The notes beneath the pieces were generated by a model. That model was not told the DNA's origin. It ran no database searches and was given only the letters and a program-made list of their open reading frames with translations. A stretch of 63,090 nt of DNA. It comes from an uncultured Thermomicrobiales bacterium. Lineage in GTDB: Bacteria; Chloroflexota; Chloroflexia; Thermomicrobiales; CADCWN01. This document shows, one piece after another, positions 1-8,889 of this stretch; within the stretch, counting starts at the first letter, position 1, and each line of letters begins with the position of its first letter. The translations under genes were made by a program, and so were the position numbers. The stretch spans positions 1-63,090 of the forward strand of contig CADCWN010000022.1 in NCBI GenBank assembly GCA_902806415.1, in the 5' to 3' direction.

Positions 1-236
1 GGTGAGGCGGCGGCGCTGGCGATGGCCGGGGGCTGATTGGCGGGGAAGAAGCCCGGCGTGGCCGGTCCGCCGGCGATGGCGTACACCGTCGCGGTCGCGG
101 CGAGTGCGCTCGCGCGTGCCGCGATCGTCGGTGCGGGCGGCGTCGCCGTCCCCACGCGCCCACAGGCCGCCAGGAGCAGGACTACCAGCACGGCGCACCA
201 GGTCAGGATTCGCCGCCGACTTGCTCGGATGTCCAT
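1..236 (-). CDS. Lipoprotein, N-terminal part (runs off left edge)
   Basis: The first 78 codons of a minus-strand gene whose 3' end lies outside the window. The product opens with MDIRASRRR, followed by a hydrophobic stretch that ends in the lipobox LLLAAC, with Cys25 as the predicted lipidated residue. After this comes an Ala/Thr/Pro-rich linker (PPAPTIAARAS...) typical of surface lipoproteins of this genome. A GGGGGAGG ribosome binding site lies three bases before the ATG, which supports the start. The functional domain is not visible, so the role is unknown. It is co-directional with the hydrolase upstream but 330 bases away, with a large stem-loop between them. Confidence 0.7.
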   Translation of the reverse strand, partial: MDIRASRRRILTWCAVLVVLLLAACGRVGTATPPAPTIAARASALAATATVYAIAGGPATPGFFPANQPPAIASAAAS

Positions 237-440
237 CGACCTCCCCCGCAATCACCGCGTTGTCCCTCGCGTAGCCCGCCAGCCGCTTTGTTGCAATCAG
301 TGTGCCAGTGGGCGCGGCGGTACGACGGGCAAAAAAAGCGGGCGGCCTTTGGGGGGAGGCCGCCCGTGGATCGTGATGCGGGGGCATCACGGAGATGGGG
401 TTAAGAGAGAGACGATGGCCGGGCGAGAAAAGTTCCCTGG

Positions 441-569
441 CGAGTGGGCGAGTGGGCCAGTGGGCCAGTGGGCCAGTGACGAGTACGGCGAGCAATTAAG
501 TGATGGGCGGGCGCTGGTATATAGTCCAGCGCCCGGCCCTGTTTCTCCGCCCACTGGCCCACTGGCCCA
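441..569 (-). repeat. Stem-loop with tandem-repeat arms (element A)
   Basis: A long inverted repeat immediately 3' of the stop codon of the peptidoglycan hydrolase gene. The plus-strand left arm (about 443-478) is a tandem run of GTGGGCCA-like 8-mers ending in one 7-mer, GTGACGA. The right arm (about 547-569) carries the complement, three units long. A second perfect 10-bp hairpin (508-517 with 526-535) sits in the loop. It could end transcription of the hydrolase gene, but no T tract follows. It shares its design, not its sequence, with the elements near 23783, 26063, 39222 and 49606. Confidence 0.75.
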
Positions 570-3500
570 CTAATCTACTTGTTGCCGATTCATGCGCCGG
601 CGGCGGCTGTTGCGATCGGGGCTATTCAGGCTCGCTTCGCGCAGCGGGGCCTCGTAGCGCCACTCGTAATAGTGCTGACCCACATTGCCCAACTCGATCT
701 GCCAACCCTCGGGGTTGTGCGGACTGTAGGTCAGGGTCCAGCGCTCGAAGACCTGGACGAGGATCATCCGGTCGATCCCATCAATGGTCACCTCGACCCA
801 GAACGGGTCGGTCAGCGGGTGGCCGGGGTCGAGCCCCGCCGTGTTCCCCTGCAACTGAGCGTAGAGGGTGTGCTGCGGATTGTCGTCCGGGCTGGTCATG
901 AACGTTTGCAGATACCATCGGGCGAAGACATCGGCGACGTTGTGGCCGGAAACCTCGTCGTAGCCGGTCAGCGTGACGAGCGCAGGCGGCTGTGTCCCCT
1001 CGGCGAACGGCTCGATCTTGCCGCCGGGCCGCAGGAGCCAGTTGATCGGTGCGCCCGCGTAGTTTTCGGTCCGCTTCGCGGCCTCGACGGTGGCGTCGGC
1101 GTAGGTCGGCGCGAGTTTGTCCGGCGCGGGCTGGCCGAGCGTGAGCGCCGCGAGGTTGCGGTCGGTCTCCTTGGCCGGGCCGACGAGCGGGATCTTGGCC
1201 GGGCCGACCTCGGTGCTGGCGTTGTCGCCGAGGTCGATCTTGCCGGTCAGCATCTCCCAGGCCAGCATGCCGACGCTGGTGAGGAAGCCGCCCTTGCCAT
1301 CGGCCACCCGCTCCATCCGGCCCTTATCCCAATACTGCGCGACCCGGACAGCGTTCTTGTCCTTGCCGTAGCTTTCCAGGGTTGACCCGGCGAACGGCTG
1401 CGGCCCCCAGAGCCAGGACTGGCGCTGGTTGGTATAGACCTGGCGGTCGGTCGTGTTCCAGGAGGTGTCGAACGCCGCCTTGTTCGCCGGGTCGTTGTGA
1501 CTGACGAGGGCGAGCCCGTTCTTCAGGAATTGCCCTTCCAGCGGCTCGGGACGAATCGAGAGCCAGCCATTGTCCTCCCAGATCGCGAGGCCGAAGTGGA
1601 GGTGCGCGCCGGTGGAGGTGGAGCCGGTATTGCCGACGAAGCCGATCGTCGTGCCGTGCGAGACGACCTGATTGACCTTGATCCCGGCGCTGACGCGCGG
1701 GTCGTCCTTGAGGTGGAGGTAGTGACTCCGCAGCAGCGTCCCCTGCGGCGAGCGATGGTAGAGTTCCACCGTCCAGCCGCCGCCAGCGGTGGCGTAGACG
1801 TTATTGATCAGGCCATCGGCCACCGCCAGGACCGGCGAGCCCTCGCCGTTCTCGCCGCGCGGCCACACGCCCTTGTTGAAGTCCACGTCATAGTGCATCC
1901 CCGCGCCATCGTTGTGGAAACCCTCACCGTAGAAGGAGCCGTCGCCGCCCGCGTACCAGGTCTCGCCCGCCCGGAAGGGGAGGTAGAGCGGGATCGAGGA
2001 GAGGGCGTCCAGATGGCGACCGGTGATCGCGGGTTGCAGAGGGTTCTCCGGTGCAACGGTGAAGATCGGCTGCCCGCCGCCGCCGGGGGAGAGATTGAAG
2101 TTCGGGTCGGTGATGAGGCCGCCCGCGTAGCTGGCCGCCCAGGAGAGGATGAGATTGACGTACCAGTCGGCGTTGTTGTAGGAGAAGAGCGCGCGGCGCA
2201 TGTCGCCCGGGGCACCGCTGGCCTGCAAGTAGAAGGCGGCGGCGTAGATCGACGATTCCGCATCCCAAATCCCCGCCATCCCGAGACCCTTGCTGGTGAT
2301 CGCGTCGATCTGCGCGGCATAGGGCCGGTAGCTGGAAGGGAGGAACTGCATCATGCCGAGCGCGTGCTGATCCTCGGTCCCGGCGAACTGCGCCAGATAC
2401 GGTCCGACCGCGCGCGGATCGAAGCCCGACTCGACCTTGGCGATCGCCAATAGGATCTCCTTCGGCACACCGGATCGCGCGGCGGCCTTCTCGAAGGTCG
2501 GCATCAACTGCGCTGGCGCGACCGCCGGGCCTGCGGGCGGCATCGGCACGCCGGGATTATTGGCCGGTGTGCCGCCGCCGCTGCTCGCGGCTGTTTCCGC
2601 GAGCGGCCGCCGGGCACCGGCGTAATGCTGCTGGTAGTAGGCCTCGCCCAGGCTGCTGATGACCGTCCCCGAGCCGATCGCCGAGGCGTGGATGAAGCGA
2701 CCCCCCCCGAGGGCGATCCCGGCGTGGCTGATCCCCGGCGCGTAGGTATCCTTGAAGAAGACCAGATCGCCCGGTTTGATGTTCGCCGGTTGCACGTTGA
2801 CGCCGACGCCCGCCTGGTCCCCGGCGACGCGAGGGAGCGTCACCCCGGCGGCCTTCTGGAAGATCCAGAGGACGAAGCCGGAGCAGTCCCAACCGACCGG
2901 CGACTGTGCTCCCCAAACATAGGGGACACCGAGGTGCTTCTGCGCCTCGGTCACGACCGCGGTGCGCCAATCGCCGCTGGCTGGCAGGACGCCGCCATCA
3001 CCCGGCATTTCGAGCGGGCCGGCGGGGATCTGCGGATCGAAGAGCGGCGAAGGGCTGGGCGAAGGACTCGGTGACGGGCTGGGAGACGGGCTCGGTGACG
3101 GGCTCGCCGAGGGGCTGGGCGACGGGGAAGTCGTGGCCTGCGGAGTCGCGGCGCGCGGCGTGCCGCGACCGCCCGGATTGACGATCGCGCCGCCGTTGGC
3201 CGGGATCGCCGTCGGCGATGGACTGGCCGCGACGGTTGGTGCCGCCTGGGTTGGGGCAGCCGCTGGCGCGGGGGTGGGCGTCGGCTGCGGTGCCGCCGAC
3301 TGCTGCGGTACGGCCGACTGCTGCGGCGCGGCCGAGGGTTTGGGCGTGGTTGAGGGGGCGATTTTAGGTGCCGTGGAGGGTACGCTCTTTGGTGCGGTCG
3401 AAGGGGCGGTCGAAGGGGCGGTCGAAGGGGCGCCCGGTTTGACCGTCGCCGTGGCGACAGTCTGCGCGCCGATGGTCGGCGTTCCCGCCACGCGCGTGGG

Positions 3501-3644
3501 GAGCGCGTTCGGATTATTGGTTGTCAACGGACTGCCGGGATCGTCGTCCGGTGCCGCACTCGCGCTCTGGAGCCCCGGCATGAGCGGGCTGAGCAGTGTC
3601 ACCAGCAGCGCGATCGCCACGAAGAATCGCGAGAGCGTCATCAT
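570..3644 (-). CDS. Secreted peptidoglycan hydrolase: NlpC/P60 + lytic transglycosylase + M23
   Basis: A 1024-residue exported wall hydrolase. A signal peptide occupies about residues 1-30. A Thr/Ser/Pro/Gln-rich spacer with a long (SP)n run follows to about 210. The NlpC/P60 domain (about 228-350) shows the catalytic Cys in WDCSGF (near 253) and the His in ISHAGIALGGG. A lytic-transglycosylase-like domain (about 385-500) has the catalytic Glu in AKVESGFDP and HALGMMQFLP. An M23 endopeptidase domain (about 570-700) has HYDVD and HLHF zinc motifs. The last 300 residues are not recognised. Having peptide-cleaving and glycan-cleaving modules in one chain suggests a role in wall remodelling or cell separation. 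The start has GAGGG eight bases upstream; an ATG one codon later is equally possible. Confidence 0.9.
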   Translation of the reverse strand: MMTLSRFFVAIALLVTLLSPLMPGLQSASAAPDDDPGSPLTTNNPNALPTRVAGTPTIGAQTVATATVKPGAPSTAPSTAPSTAPKSVPSTAPKIAPSTTPKPSAAPQQSAVPQQSAAPQPTPTPAPAAAPTQAAPTVAASPSPTAIPANGGAIVNPGGRGTPRAATPQATTSPSPSPSASPSPSPSPSPSPSPSPSPSPLFDPQIPAGPLEMPGDGGVLPASGDWRTAVVTEAQKHLGVPYVWGAQSPVGWDCSGFVLWIFQKAAGVTLPRVAGDQAGVGVNVQPANIKPGDLVFFKDTYAPGISHAGIALGGGRFIHASAIGSGTVISSLGEAYYQQHYAGARRPLAETAASSGGGTPANNPGVPMPPAGPAVAPAQLMPTFEKAAARSGVPKEILLAIAKVESGFDPRAVGPYLAQFAGTEDQHALGMMQFLPSSYRPYAAQIDAITSKGLGMAGIWDAESSIYAAAFYLQASGAPGDMRRALFSYNNADWYVNLILSWAASYAGGLITDPNFNLSPGGGGQPIFTVAPENPLQPAITGRHLDALSSIPLYLPFRAGETWYAGGDGSFYGEGFHNDGAGMHYDVDFNKGVWPRGENGEGSPVLAVADGLINNVYATAGGGWTVELYHRSPQGTLLRSHYLHLKDDPRVSAGIKVNQVVSHGTTIGFVGNTGSTSTGAHLHFGLAIWEDNGWLSIRPEPLEGQFLKNGLALVSHNDPANKAAFDTSWNTTDRQVYTNQRQSWLWGPQPFAGSTLESYGKDKNAVRVAQYWDKGRMERVADGKGGFLTSVGMLAWEMLTGKIDLGDNASTEVGPAKIPLVGPAKETDRNLAALTLGQPAPDKLAPTYADATVEAAKRTENYAGAPINWLLRPGGKIEPFAEGTQPPALVTLTGYDEVSGHNVADVFARWYLQTFMTSPDDNPQHTLYAQLQGNTAGLDPGHPLTDPFWVEVTIDGIDRMILVQVFERWTLTYSPHNPEGWQIELGNVGQHYYEWRYEAPLREASLNSPDRNSRRRRMNRQQVD

Positions 3645-4053
3645 CGGTCATTCCCTCGACTGCACAAACTACCAATATCCGCCCGCCCGGAGCTGATCTT
3701 TGTGTGCTGCCACTGCTGATCGCAGTGTACCAGCTATTCGTACTCCCAGTCATTCCCGCCGCCATCGCCGTACGCGATGGGCCATTTCTCGGCGGTGTAC
3801 TGGGGTCAGGGACCTCACTATACGGCATAATCGGGCCGTTCTTGCGTACCGTAGTACCAATTATCCAGAGGGGTCAGGGGGGGAAGGAGATTTGCTCCCA
3901 GTACGCGGGTCTACATTCTAGGACCGCAGTCCCGGTTTCTTGGCCCGAGGAGGGGTGGCAAGGTGAGTACGGATCGCGACAGGAGTCCCGACGGCCTGCT
4001 TGCCAAGGCGCGAGGGTAATCTAAGGGCGGCGCATTCGTGGAGGAGGAAACCG
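3645..4053. other. Intergenic region between divergent genes
   Basis: About 400 bases without a convincing gene, between the minus-strand hydrolase and the plus-strand HIT pseudogene. AT-richer words such as TATACGGCATAAT near 3821-3833 could be promoter -10 elements. G-rich runs near 3868-3885 and weak hairpins can be drawn. I tested for T-box and cobalamin-box cores and found neither complete. Function is unknown. Confidence 0.4.
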
Positions 4054-4524
4054 ATGGCAGAAGTTGATTGGCGACGTGATCGGCTCGGGTCGGCGGAGCG
4101 TGGTGACAATCCGCTGGTACTGGCGCGCGTGCGGAGCGGCTTCGTGGTGCTGGGCGACACGCAATTCCTGCCGGGTTATTGCCTGCTCCTGCGCTCGCCG
4201 CGCGTGACCCACCTCAGCGATTTGGGGCCGACCGAGCGCCGCGAATTTCTATTCGAGATGAGTCTGATCGGGGAGGCAGTCGAGCGGGTCTGTCGCCCGC
4301 GCGGGCTGCGACGGGTGAACTACGAGATCGCTGGGAATAGCGATCCGTTCGTCCACGCTCACGTCATCCCGCGTTACGAATGGTAGCCCACCGAGTATCG
4401 CGGCGTACCGGCCATCATCTATCCCGCCGCGGCCCGCAACGATCCGGCGCAGCAGTTCTCGCCCGAGCGGCATGGCCCCTTAAGGGCAGAACTCGGCGAG
4501 GTGCTGCGAGAGCTATTGCGCTGA
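4054..4524 (+). pseudogene. HIT-family hydrolase interrupted by an in-frame TAG
   Basis: A histidine-triad protein of the diadenosine-tetraphosphate hydrolase type. It starts at an ATG preceded by GAGGAGGAAA. The first 110 codons read well: GDTQFLPGYCLLL, INYEI-like VNYEIAGNSDP and the triad HAHVIPRYEW. Codon 111 (4384-4386) is TAG. The same frame then continues for 45 sense codons (PTEYRGVPAIIYP...) to a TGA at 4522. In the family the triad is followed by W-E-P and then R..PVWLYP, so the TAG sits exactly where Glu is expected; GAG to TAG is one G-to-T change. The triad is intact upstream, so a truncated product could fold only in part. Recent nonsense mutation, readthrough or a sequencing error are all possible. 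Confidence 0.8.
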
Positions 4525-4535
4525 CACCGCTGGTG

Positions 4536-4835
4536 TTAGGAGGCGCGGAGATCGGGGTGGTGCGGGACCCCTTCCACGTCGAGGAAGTCGATGAAGTCGG
4601 ACCACGCGCCGAGGGCCAGCGCGCGATCGATCCGGTCCTGGGCCGCGACGGCGAGGGTGCGATCGACGATCGCAGGGGTGAGATCGGCGATCCTGGTCTT
4701 GCCCATGCCGGCGAGCCGACCGAGGGCCGGGTGAATCACGAAGGCGAAGAGATCCATCGCCTCCCACTGCTCCGTCTCGCGGAGCCAGCGAGCATAGCGG
4801 AAGGCGACACCCATCAGCGAGTTGGGGTCATGCAT
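4536..4835 (-). CDS. Hypothetical protein, 99 residues
   Basis: A small open frame convergent with the HIT pseudogene. It begins MHDPNSLMGVAFRYARWLRE and is preceded by AGGTGG seven bases before the ATG, a reasonable ribosome binding site. The sequence is soluble and probably helical (RETEQWEAMDLFAFV, PAIVDRTLAVAAQDR), with no signal peptide or membrane segment. I do not recognise a family. The normal amino-acid composition and the good start favour a real gene over a shadow of another frame. The 286 bases upstream hold no gene that I can support. Confidence 0.55.
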   Translation of the reverse strand: MHDPNSLMGVAFRYARWLRETEQWEAMDLFAFVIHPALGRLAGMGKTRIADLTPAIVDRTLAVAAQDRIDRALALGAWSDFIDFLDVEGVPHHPDLRAS

Positions 4836-5121
4836 CGGGCCGCCACCTAGCTTCGCTCAAGTCGCCGTGGGGACCGCGTGCCATCGACCTGCCCCATCCC
4901 TTCGGCAACGTCAGCCCTACCGTCGGCAGGCGTATAGCTGGCACCGCCGTCGCGCCTGTCCCGCGCTGGTGCTTCGGTCGACTCCACAGTCGTTACCGGG
5001 GAGTCGTATAGTACCGAGTTGGCGCGGTCCTGTCCAGGTGTCGGGGCGGGCAGTGCGGGTGCGTCATGGCCCCCGATCCTCGGTGCGCTCGGCCTGGATT
5101 GCGCCGCGCGCCGCGCGTCGG

Positions 5122-5727
5122 CTAGCGACCCTCGCGCATGGCGCGCACGATGATCGCGCCCTGACGTGTCGCTACGGCGATCACGCGGAACGGCTCATCC
5201 TGGACCGCCCCGGCTATCCGGGCATTGAGCGGATCTTCCAGCAAGCGCCCCAGATTGGGAGGGGTTGGCAGCGGTCCGAGCCCGGCGCGCACGACCGCAA
5301 CGGTCAATTTCCCATCCTGCACGCCCGGCCGCAGCACGATCTCGCCGGGTATGGCGAGGCCAGCCCCGCCCGATGGCGGATTGATCGGCAAGGGGATAGG
5401 CGGCCCCGGTCGCCCGGCTGTTGGGGTGCGCGTCACCCCCCCGGGCGTCGGGGAAACGGTGGCGTTGATCAGGACCGTGCCGTCATCGCGCGACGTGACC
5501 CGCACGTCGCGCAGGGCGATCGGGTTGTCCTGGCCCCCCGCGTTGATCCGGTCGGCCAAGAAGCTGTCGGTCAGTTCCAGCGTGATCTCCCACTCCTGCA
5601 CCGCCGCCGCCGGGGTGAGCGGCGGCGTGGCGCGCAGCAGCCCGAGGGTGAGGATCCCCCCGAGCCCTGACGCCAGTCCGAACACGCACGCCAGCGCGAG
5701 GGCGATTCCCCGACCGATCCCGATCAT
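5122..5727 (-). CDS. Exported or membrane-anchored protein, DUF2140/LmeA-like
   Basis: A 201-residue protein starting MIGIGRGIALALACVFGLASG, one N-terminal membrane segment that may be a signal anchor. The rest is beta-rich and extracellular in prediction: WEITLELTDSFLADRIN followed by LRDVRVTSRDDGTVLINATV. That pattern resembles lipid-binding DUF2140/DUF2993 (YpmS/LmeA) proteins, but this is a weak match by eye. A Pro-rich insertion lies near the middle (TPTAGRPGPPIPLPINPPSG). An AAAGGAGGGG site stands nine bases before the ATG, so the start here is preferred over the longer frame. The ATG overlaps the stop of the upstream oxidoreductase gene (ATGA), suggesting translational coupling. Confidence 0.7.
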   Translation of the reverse strand: MIGIGRGIALALACVFGLASGLGGILTLGLLRATPPLTPAAAVQEWEITLELTDSFLADRINAGGQDNPIALRDVRVTSRDDGTVLINATVSPTPGGVTRTPTAGRPGPPIPLPINPPSGGAGLAIPGEIVLRPGVQDGKLTVAVVRAGLGPLPTPPNLGRLLEDPLNARIAGAVQDEPFRVIAVATRQGAIIVRAMREGR

Positions 5728-6719
5728 GGCGCTATGCCCCTCCTTTCGCGCGGGCGCGGCGCGGTGAACCCGGCGAGGCGCGCGATGGTCGCCTCTGCCT
5801 GCGCGACGATCGACCGCACAAGTTCGCCCGCCGGACTGATCTCGCGAATTGCCCCGACGCCGCTGCCGGCCATCAGCGCGAAGAGCGACGGGTCGTCTTC
5901 GCGCTCGGCCCGCCACACCGCCCGCTGCACCGCGTCACGGCTCGCCAGCAACGCCTCCTCGCGCCCGGCCCACTCGTCGGTGAAGCGGTTCCTGAGGGCG
6001 CGAACGCGCGCACCGGGCCAGGGGCGACCCCATAGCCGATCGAACGCCTCGGTGTGGATCGTGTCGCCCGCCCGCGCCGCCAGGATGGCCGCTTGCCAGG
6101 CCGGGCTGATCGGCGCCTCGGGTGTCGCCAGGAAGCGCGTCCCGAGCCAGCCGCCCGCCGCCCCGAGGGCGAGTGCCGCCGCCAGGCCGTGCCCGTCGAC
6201 GATACCGCCCGCCGCCAGGACCGGCGTCCCCCCCGCCGCAGCGGCGACCGCAGGCAGTAACTGCGCCAGCGGCACGAAACCGCTGTGTCCCCCGCCCTCC
6301 GTCCCCTGCGCCACGATCGCGTCCACGCCCGCGGCCAGCGCCGTCGGAACTTCGGCGACAGTCGTGACTTGTGCGATGACCCGCGCGCCGCTCGCACGCA
6401 CCTGTCGCACCCATGGCCCCGGATCGCCCCAGGAGAAGCAGTAAATCGGCACCCGCTCCGCCAGGCAGACCGCGAACGCTGCCTCATCAAGGCGACTGAG
6501 CACGAGGTTGACGCCGAATGGTTCCCCGTCGAGTAGATCCCGCGTCGCGCGGAGGACCGCCTGCAACGCTTCCGGCGGGCGGTCCAGGGTGCCGTGGACC
6601 CCGAGGCCGCCCGCCCGCGAGACCGCCGCGACCAACTCTGGCGAGGTGTAGTTCGCCATCCCCGCCTGGCAGATCGGGTGCGCGATCCCGAGGGCGTCAC
6701 AGAGTGGTGTGCGCAGCAT
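5724..6719 (-). CDS. Nitronate monooxygenase-like FMN oxidoreductase
   Basis: A 331-residue TIM-barrel flavoprotein of the nitronate monooxygenase / 2-nitropropane dioxygenase group, which includes FabK-like enoyl reductases. Characteristic elements are HPICQAGMANYTSPELVAAV near the N-terminus, FGVNLVLSRL, VDAIVAQGTEGGGHSG (FMN phosphate region and the conserved His), PVLAAGGIVDG and GAAGGWLGTRFLATPEAP. Length fits the family. It is expected to oxidise alkyl nitronates or act as a general FMN oxidoreductase; the substrate cannot be told from sequence. It overlaps the following exported-protein gene by four bases, so the two are probably co-transcribed, although no functional link is evident. 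Confidence 0.88.
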   Translation of the reverse strand: MLRTPLCDALGIAHPICQAGMANYTSPELVAAVSRAGGLGVHGTLDRPPEALQAVLRATRDLLDGEPFGVNLVLSRLDEAAFAVCLAERVPIYCFSWGDPGPWVRQVRASGARVIAQVTTVAEVPTALAAGVDAIVAQGTEGGGHSGFVPLAQLLPAVAAAAGGTPVLAAGGIVDGHGLAAALALGAAGGWLGTRFLATPEAPISPAWQAAILAARAGDTIHTEAFDRLWGRPWPGARVRALRNRFTDEWAGREEALLASRDAVQRAVWRAEREDDPSLFALMAGSGVGAIREISPAGELVRSIVAQAEATIARLAGFTAPRPRERRGIAP

Positions 6720-6746
6720 CAGCTTCCCTGTCCCGGAACGTCGCGC

Positions 6747-7862
6747 TTACAGGCCGCCCAGCGGGGCGAACTTCAGGCAGACCGGCGACGGCACGGGCGT
6801 CACCTGCCCGGTGGGCGTGAGCCTGCCGGTCGTCGGGTCGAGCCGGAAGGTGACGATCGTGTCGGTGTTCTGGTTCGCCGCGAAGAGGAACTGCCCGCTC
6901 GGGTCGATGGCGAAGTTGCGCGGCGTGCGCCCGCCGGTCGGGGTGTGGCCGAGCGGCGTGAGAGTGCCGGTCGCCTCGTCGATCGCGAAGGCGGCGATGC
7001 TGTCGTGGCCGCGATTCGAGCCGTAGACAAAGCGCCCCGTCGGATCGACATGGATGTCGGCGCAGGTCGTCTCCTCCGCGAATCCTTCCGGTAGGGTGGA
7101 AATGGTCTGGAGTTCGCGCAGCGTCCCGGCGGCGGCATCCCAGGCGAATGTCGTCACGGTCGAGCCGAGTTCGTTGATGACGTAGGCGAGCGGCTTGCTG
7201 GGGTGGAAGTCGAGGTGGCGCGGGCCTGCACCGGGCGTGAGCTTCGCCCCGACCGGATCGTTGTGCTGCAATCGCCCCGCCGCCGCGTCGAGCTGATAGA
7301 CGAAGACCTGATCCATCCCGAGGTCGGGGCAGAGCGCGAACTGCCCCGAGGGATCGATAGGGATCGCATGGGCGTGCGCCCCCTGTTGCCGTCGGGGGTT
7401 GATGCTCGACCCCTCGTGCTGATCGACGTAACTTGCCGGTTTCAGCCGACCATCCTCGCCGAGCGGCAGGACGGCCACGCTGCCGCTCGAATAGTTCGCC
7501 ACCAGGACACAGCGCCCCGTCGGATCGACGGTGAGGAAGCAGGGATCGGTGCCGTGCGACGGTTCGCGGTTGAGGAAGGTCAGATCGCCGGTTTCGGGAT
7601 CGCGCGCGAAGGCGCTGACCCCGCCGCCCGGCTGCCCGTCGGTTTCCAGCGCCTCATTGACGGTGTAGACGAAGCGACCGTTCGGGTGGAAGGCGAGGAA
7701 CGACGGGTTCGCCACCCCGGCGACGGTGTGCAGGGGGGTCAGCGCGCCCGACTGCGGATCGACGCTGTAGACGTAGAGCCCCTCGGCCCTTCCCCGCCCC
7801 GGCTGGCCGATCGCGGTGTAGGTGCCGACATACATCAGCAGCGGTGTTGTCGTCGTGCTCAT
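6747..7862 (-). CDS. Lactonase, seven-bladed beta-propeller (6-phosphogluconolactonase-like)
   Basis: A 371-residue protein of the YbhE-type lactonase family. Repeats of the form GxLTPL..., NPSFLAFHPNGRFVYTVNE, DPTGRFVYGSNRGHDSIAAF and IDPSGQFLFAANQNTDTIVTF recur along the chain and mark propeller blades. The family hydrolyses 6-phosphogluconolactone or related sugar lactones, which would place it in the oxidative pentose phosphate route, but members are also annotated only as sugar-lactone hydrolases. There is no signal peptide, so a cytoplasmic location is likely. The start MSTTTT is chosen because GAAGGAG lies eight bases upstream; a TTG one codon earlier would also be in frame. Confidence 0.85.
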   Translation of the reverse strand: MSTTTTPLLMYVGTYTAIGQPGRGRAEGLYVYSVDPQSGALTPLHTVAGVANPSFLAFHPNGRFVYTVNEALETDGQPGGGVSAFARDPETGDLTFLNREPSHGTDPCFLTVDPTGRCVLVANYSSGSVAVLPLGEDGRLKPASYVDQHEGSSINPRRQQGAHAHAIPIDPSGQFALCPDLGMDQVFVYQLDAAAGRLQHNDPVGAKLTPGAGPRHLDFHPSKPLAYVINELGSTVTTFAWDAAAGTLRELQTISTLPEGFAEETTCADIHVDPTGRFVYGSNRGHDSIAAFAIDEATGTLTPLGHTPTGGRTPRNFAIDPSGQFLFAANQNTDTIVTFRLDPTTGRLTPTGQVTPVPSPVCLKFAPLGGL

Positions 7863-8001
7863 CAACTCTTCTCCTTCGTGTAGCGGGTTCGCAGTCTGTC
7901 ACGGCCTGGGGTTGCGCGCTGCGGTAGCCGGATTATGCGCCACTCGTCCGCAGCGCGTCGTCTCGTCACGGGTCACGTCGGGACGCGCAGGGGAATGTGT
8001 C

Positions 8002-8889
8002 TCATGGATTCGGCTTGAGTTGCAAATTCTTGAAGGCGAACTCCGCCGATGGCACCCCCGCCGGCGTCTTGGCGAAAATCCCGATCTCGCCCGCCTGGGT
8101 GATGGTGGCGTTGTTCAGGGTGTACACGCTCGTGCCATTGATCGCCAGCACGATCTGGTTGCCGCGCGAGGTCACCTGCAGGCGGTTCGGCGCGTCGCCG
8201 ACCTTGATCACCCCCTGCTGATTCGGGGCGTCGAGTGGTCGCAAGGTGCGCGAGGTGCCATCCGCCGTGACCTGGAAGAGCGAGAATCGCCCCTGCGCGG
8301 TGACATAGAAGATGTAGCGCTCGCTCGCCTTGTCTCCCTGGCGCGGTTGGCGGCGGAAGACGAGACCGTAGCCGGCCGAATCGTCGCCGTCCACCTTGCG
8401 CCCCTCGACCTCCAGGGTGAAGTCCTGGAATTTCTGGCCTTCGGGTGCGAAGAACGACCACTCCTGATCGTCGGCTAGCACGGCGACCCGGTATTCGTTC
8501 TGCGCCGCGTCGTAGGTGCGCCGCAGCTTGTTGGTCGTGTCCTCGCCCGATTCCCAGCTTCGCCAGTTGCTCGTATAGCCGCCGACCGTCGTCGCCACCG
8601 CCACCGGCGTCGTCGGGCGGGGAGCAACTGTCGCCGTCGCGGTTGGGGAGCGCGTGGGGACGCGGGTCGGTGTCGCGGTCGGTGTCGGTGTCGGGGGGAC
8701 GGTCGGTGTCGGTGTCGGTGTCGGTGTCGCGGTCGCTGTTGCTGTCGCGGTCGCGGTCGGCGGGACGAGCGCCGCGATGGCAGTCCCTTCCGGCGCACCG
8801 CAGGCGGTTATCGCCAGCGTGAGCAGGAGGAGCGTCAACGCCCTGGCAACCCCGCGCCAGTTGGGATAGCGCCGCAAAGAGACGCGCAT
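8002..8889 (-). CDS. Lipoprotein with Thr/Pro linker and C-terminal LamG-like domain
   Basis: A 295-residue predicted lipoprotein. The hydrophobic N-terminus ends in the lipobox AITAC with Cys30. Next comes a long Thr/Ala/Pro linker, (AT)n then (PT)n, encoded by GTCGGTGTC-type DNA repeats. The C-terminal 180 residues look like a beta-sandwich of the LamG / 3-keto-disaccharide hydrolase (DUF1080) kind: SNWRSWESGED, GYGLVFRRQPRQ, RYIFYVTAQGRFSLFQV, LQVTSRGNQIVLAINGTSVYTL and GEIGIFAKT. Such domains usually bind sugars or act as passive lectin-like modules. The start is chosen for GGGAGGGGG upstream of the ATG; the frame extends further 5' but without a binding site. Confidence 0.75.
   Translation of the reverse strand: MRVSLRRYPNWRGVARALTLLLLTLAITACGAPEGTAIAALVPPTATATATATATPTPTPTPTVPPTPTPTATPTRVPTRSPTATATVAPRPTTPVAVATTVGGYTSNWRSWESGEDTTNKLRRTYDAAQNEYRVAVLADDQEWSFFAPEGQKFQDFTLEVEGRKVDGDDSAGYGLVFRRQPRQGDKASERYIFYVTAQGRFSLFQVTADGTSRTLRPLDAPNQQGVIKVGDAPNRLQVTSRGNQIVLAINGTSVYTLNNATITQAGEIGIFAKTPAGVPSAEFAFKNLQLKPNP

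Noticed and set aside
3645..4053. T-box or cobalamin riboswitch
   Set aside because: Fragments such as GGGGTGGCA and GCCACTG occur, but the full conserved cores are missing and the downstream gene would not fit.
8690..8760. Tandem TCGGTG repeat as a regulatory or CRISPR-like array
   Set aside because: It encodes the Thr/Pro linker of a lipoprotein, and there are no spacers.
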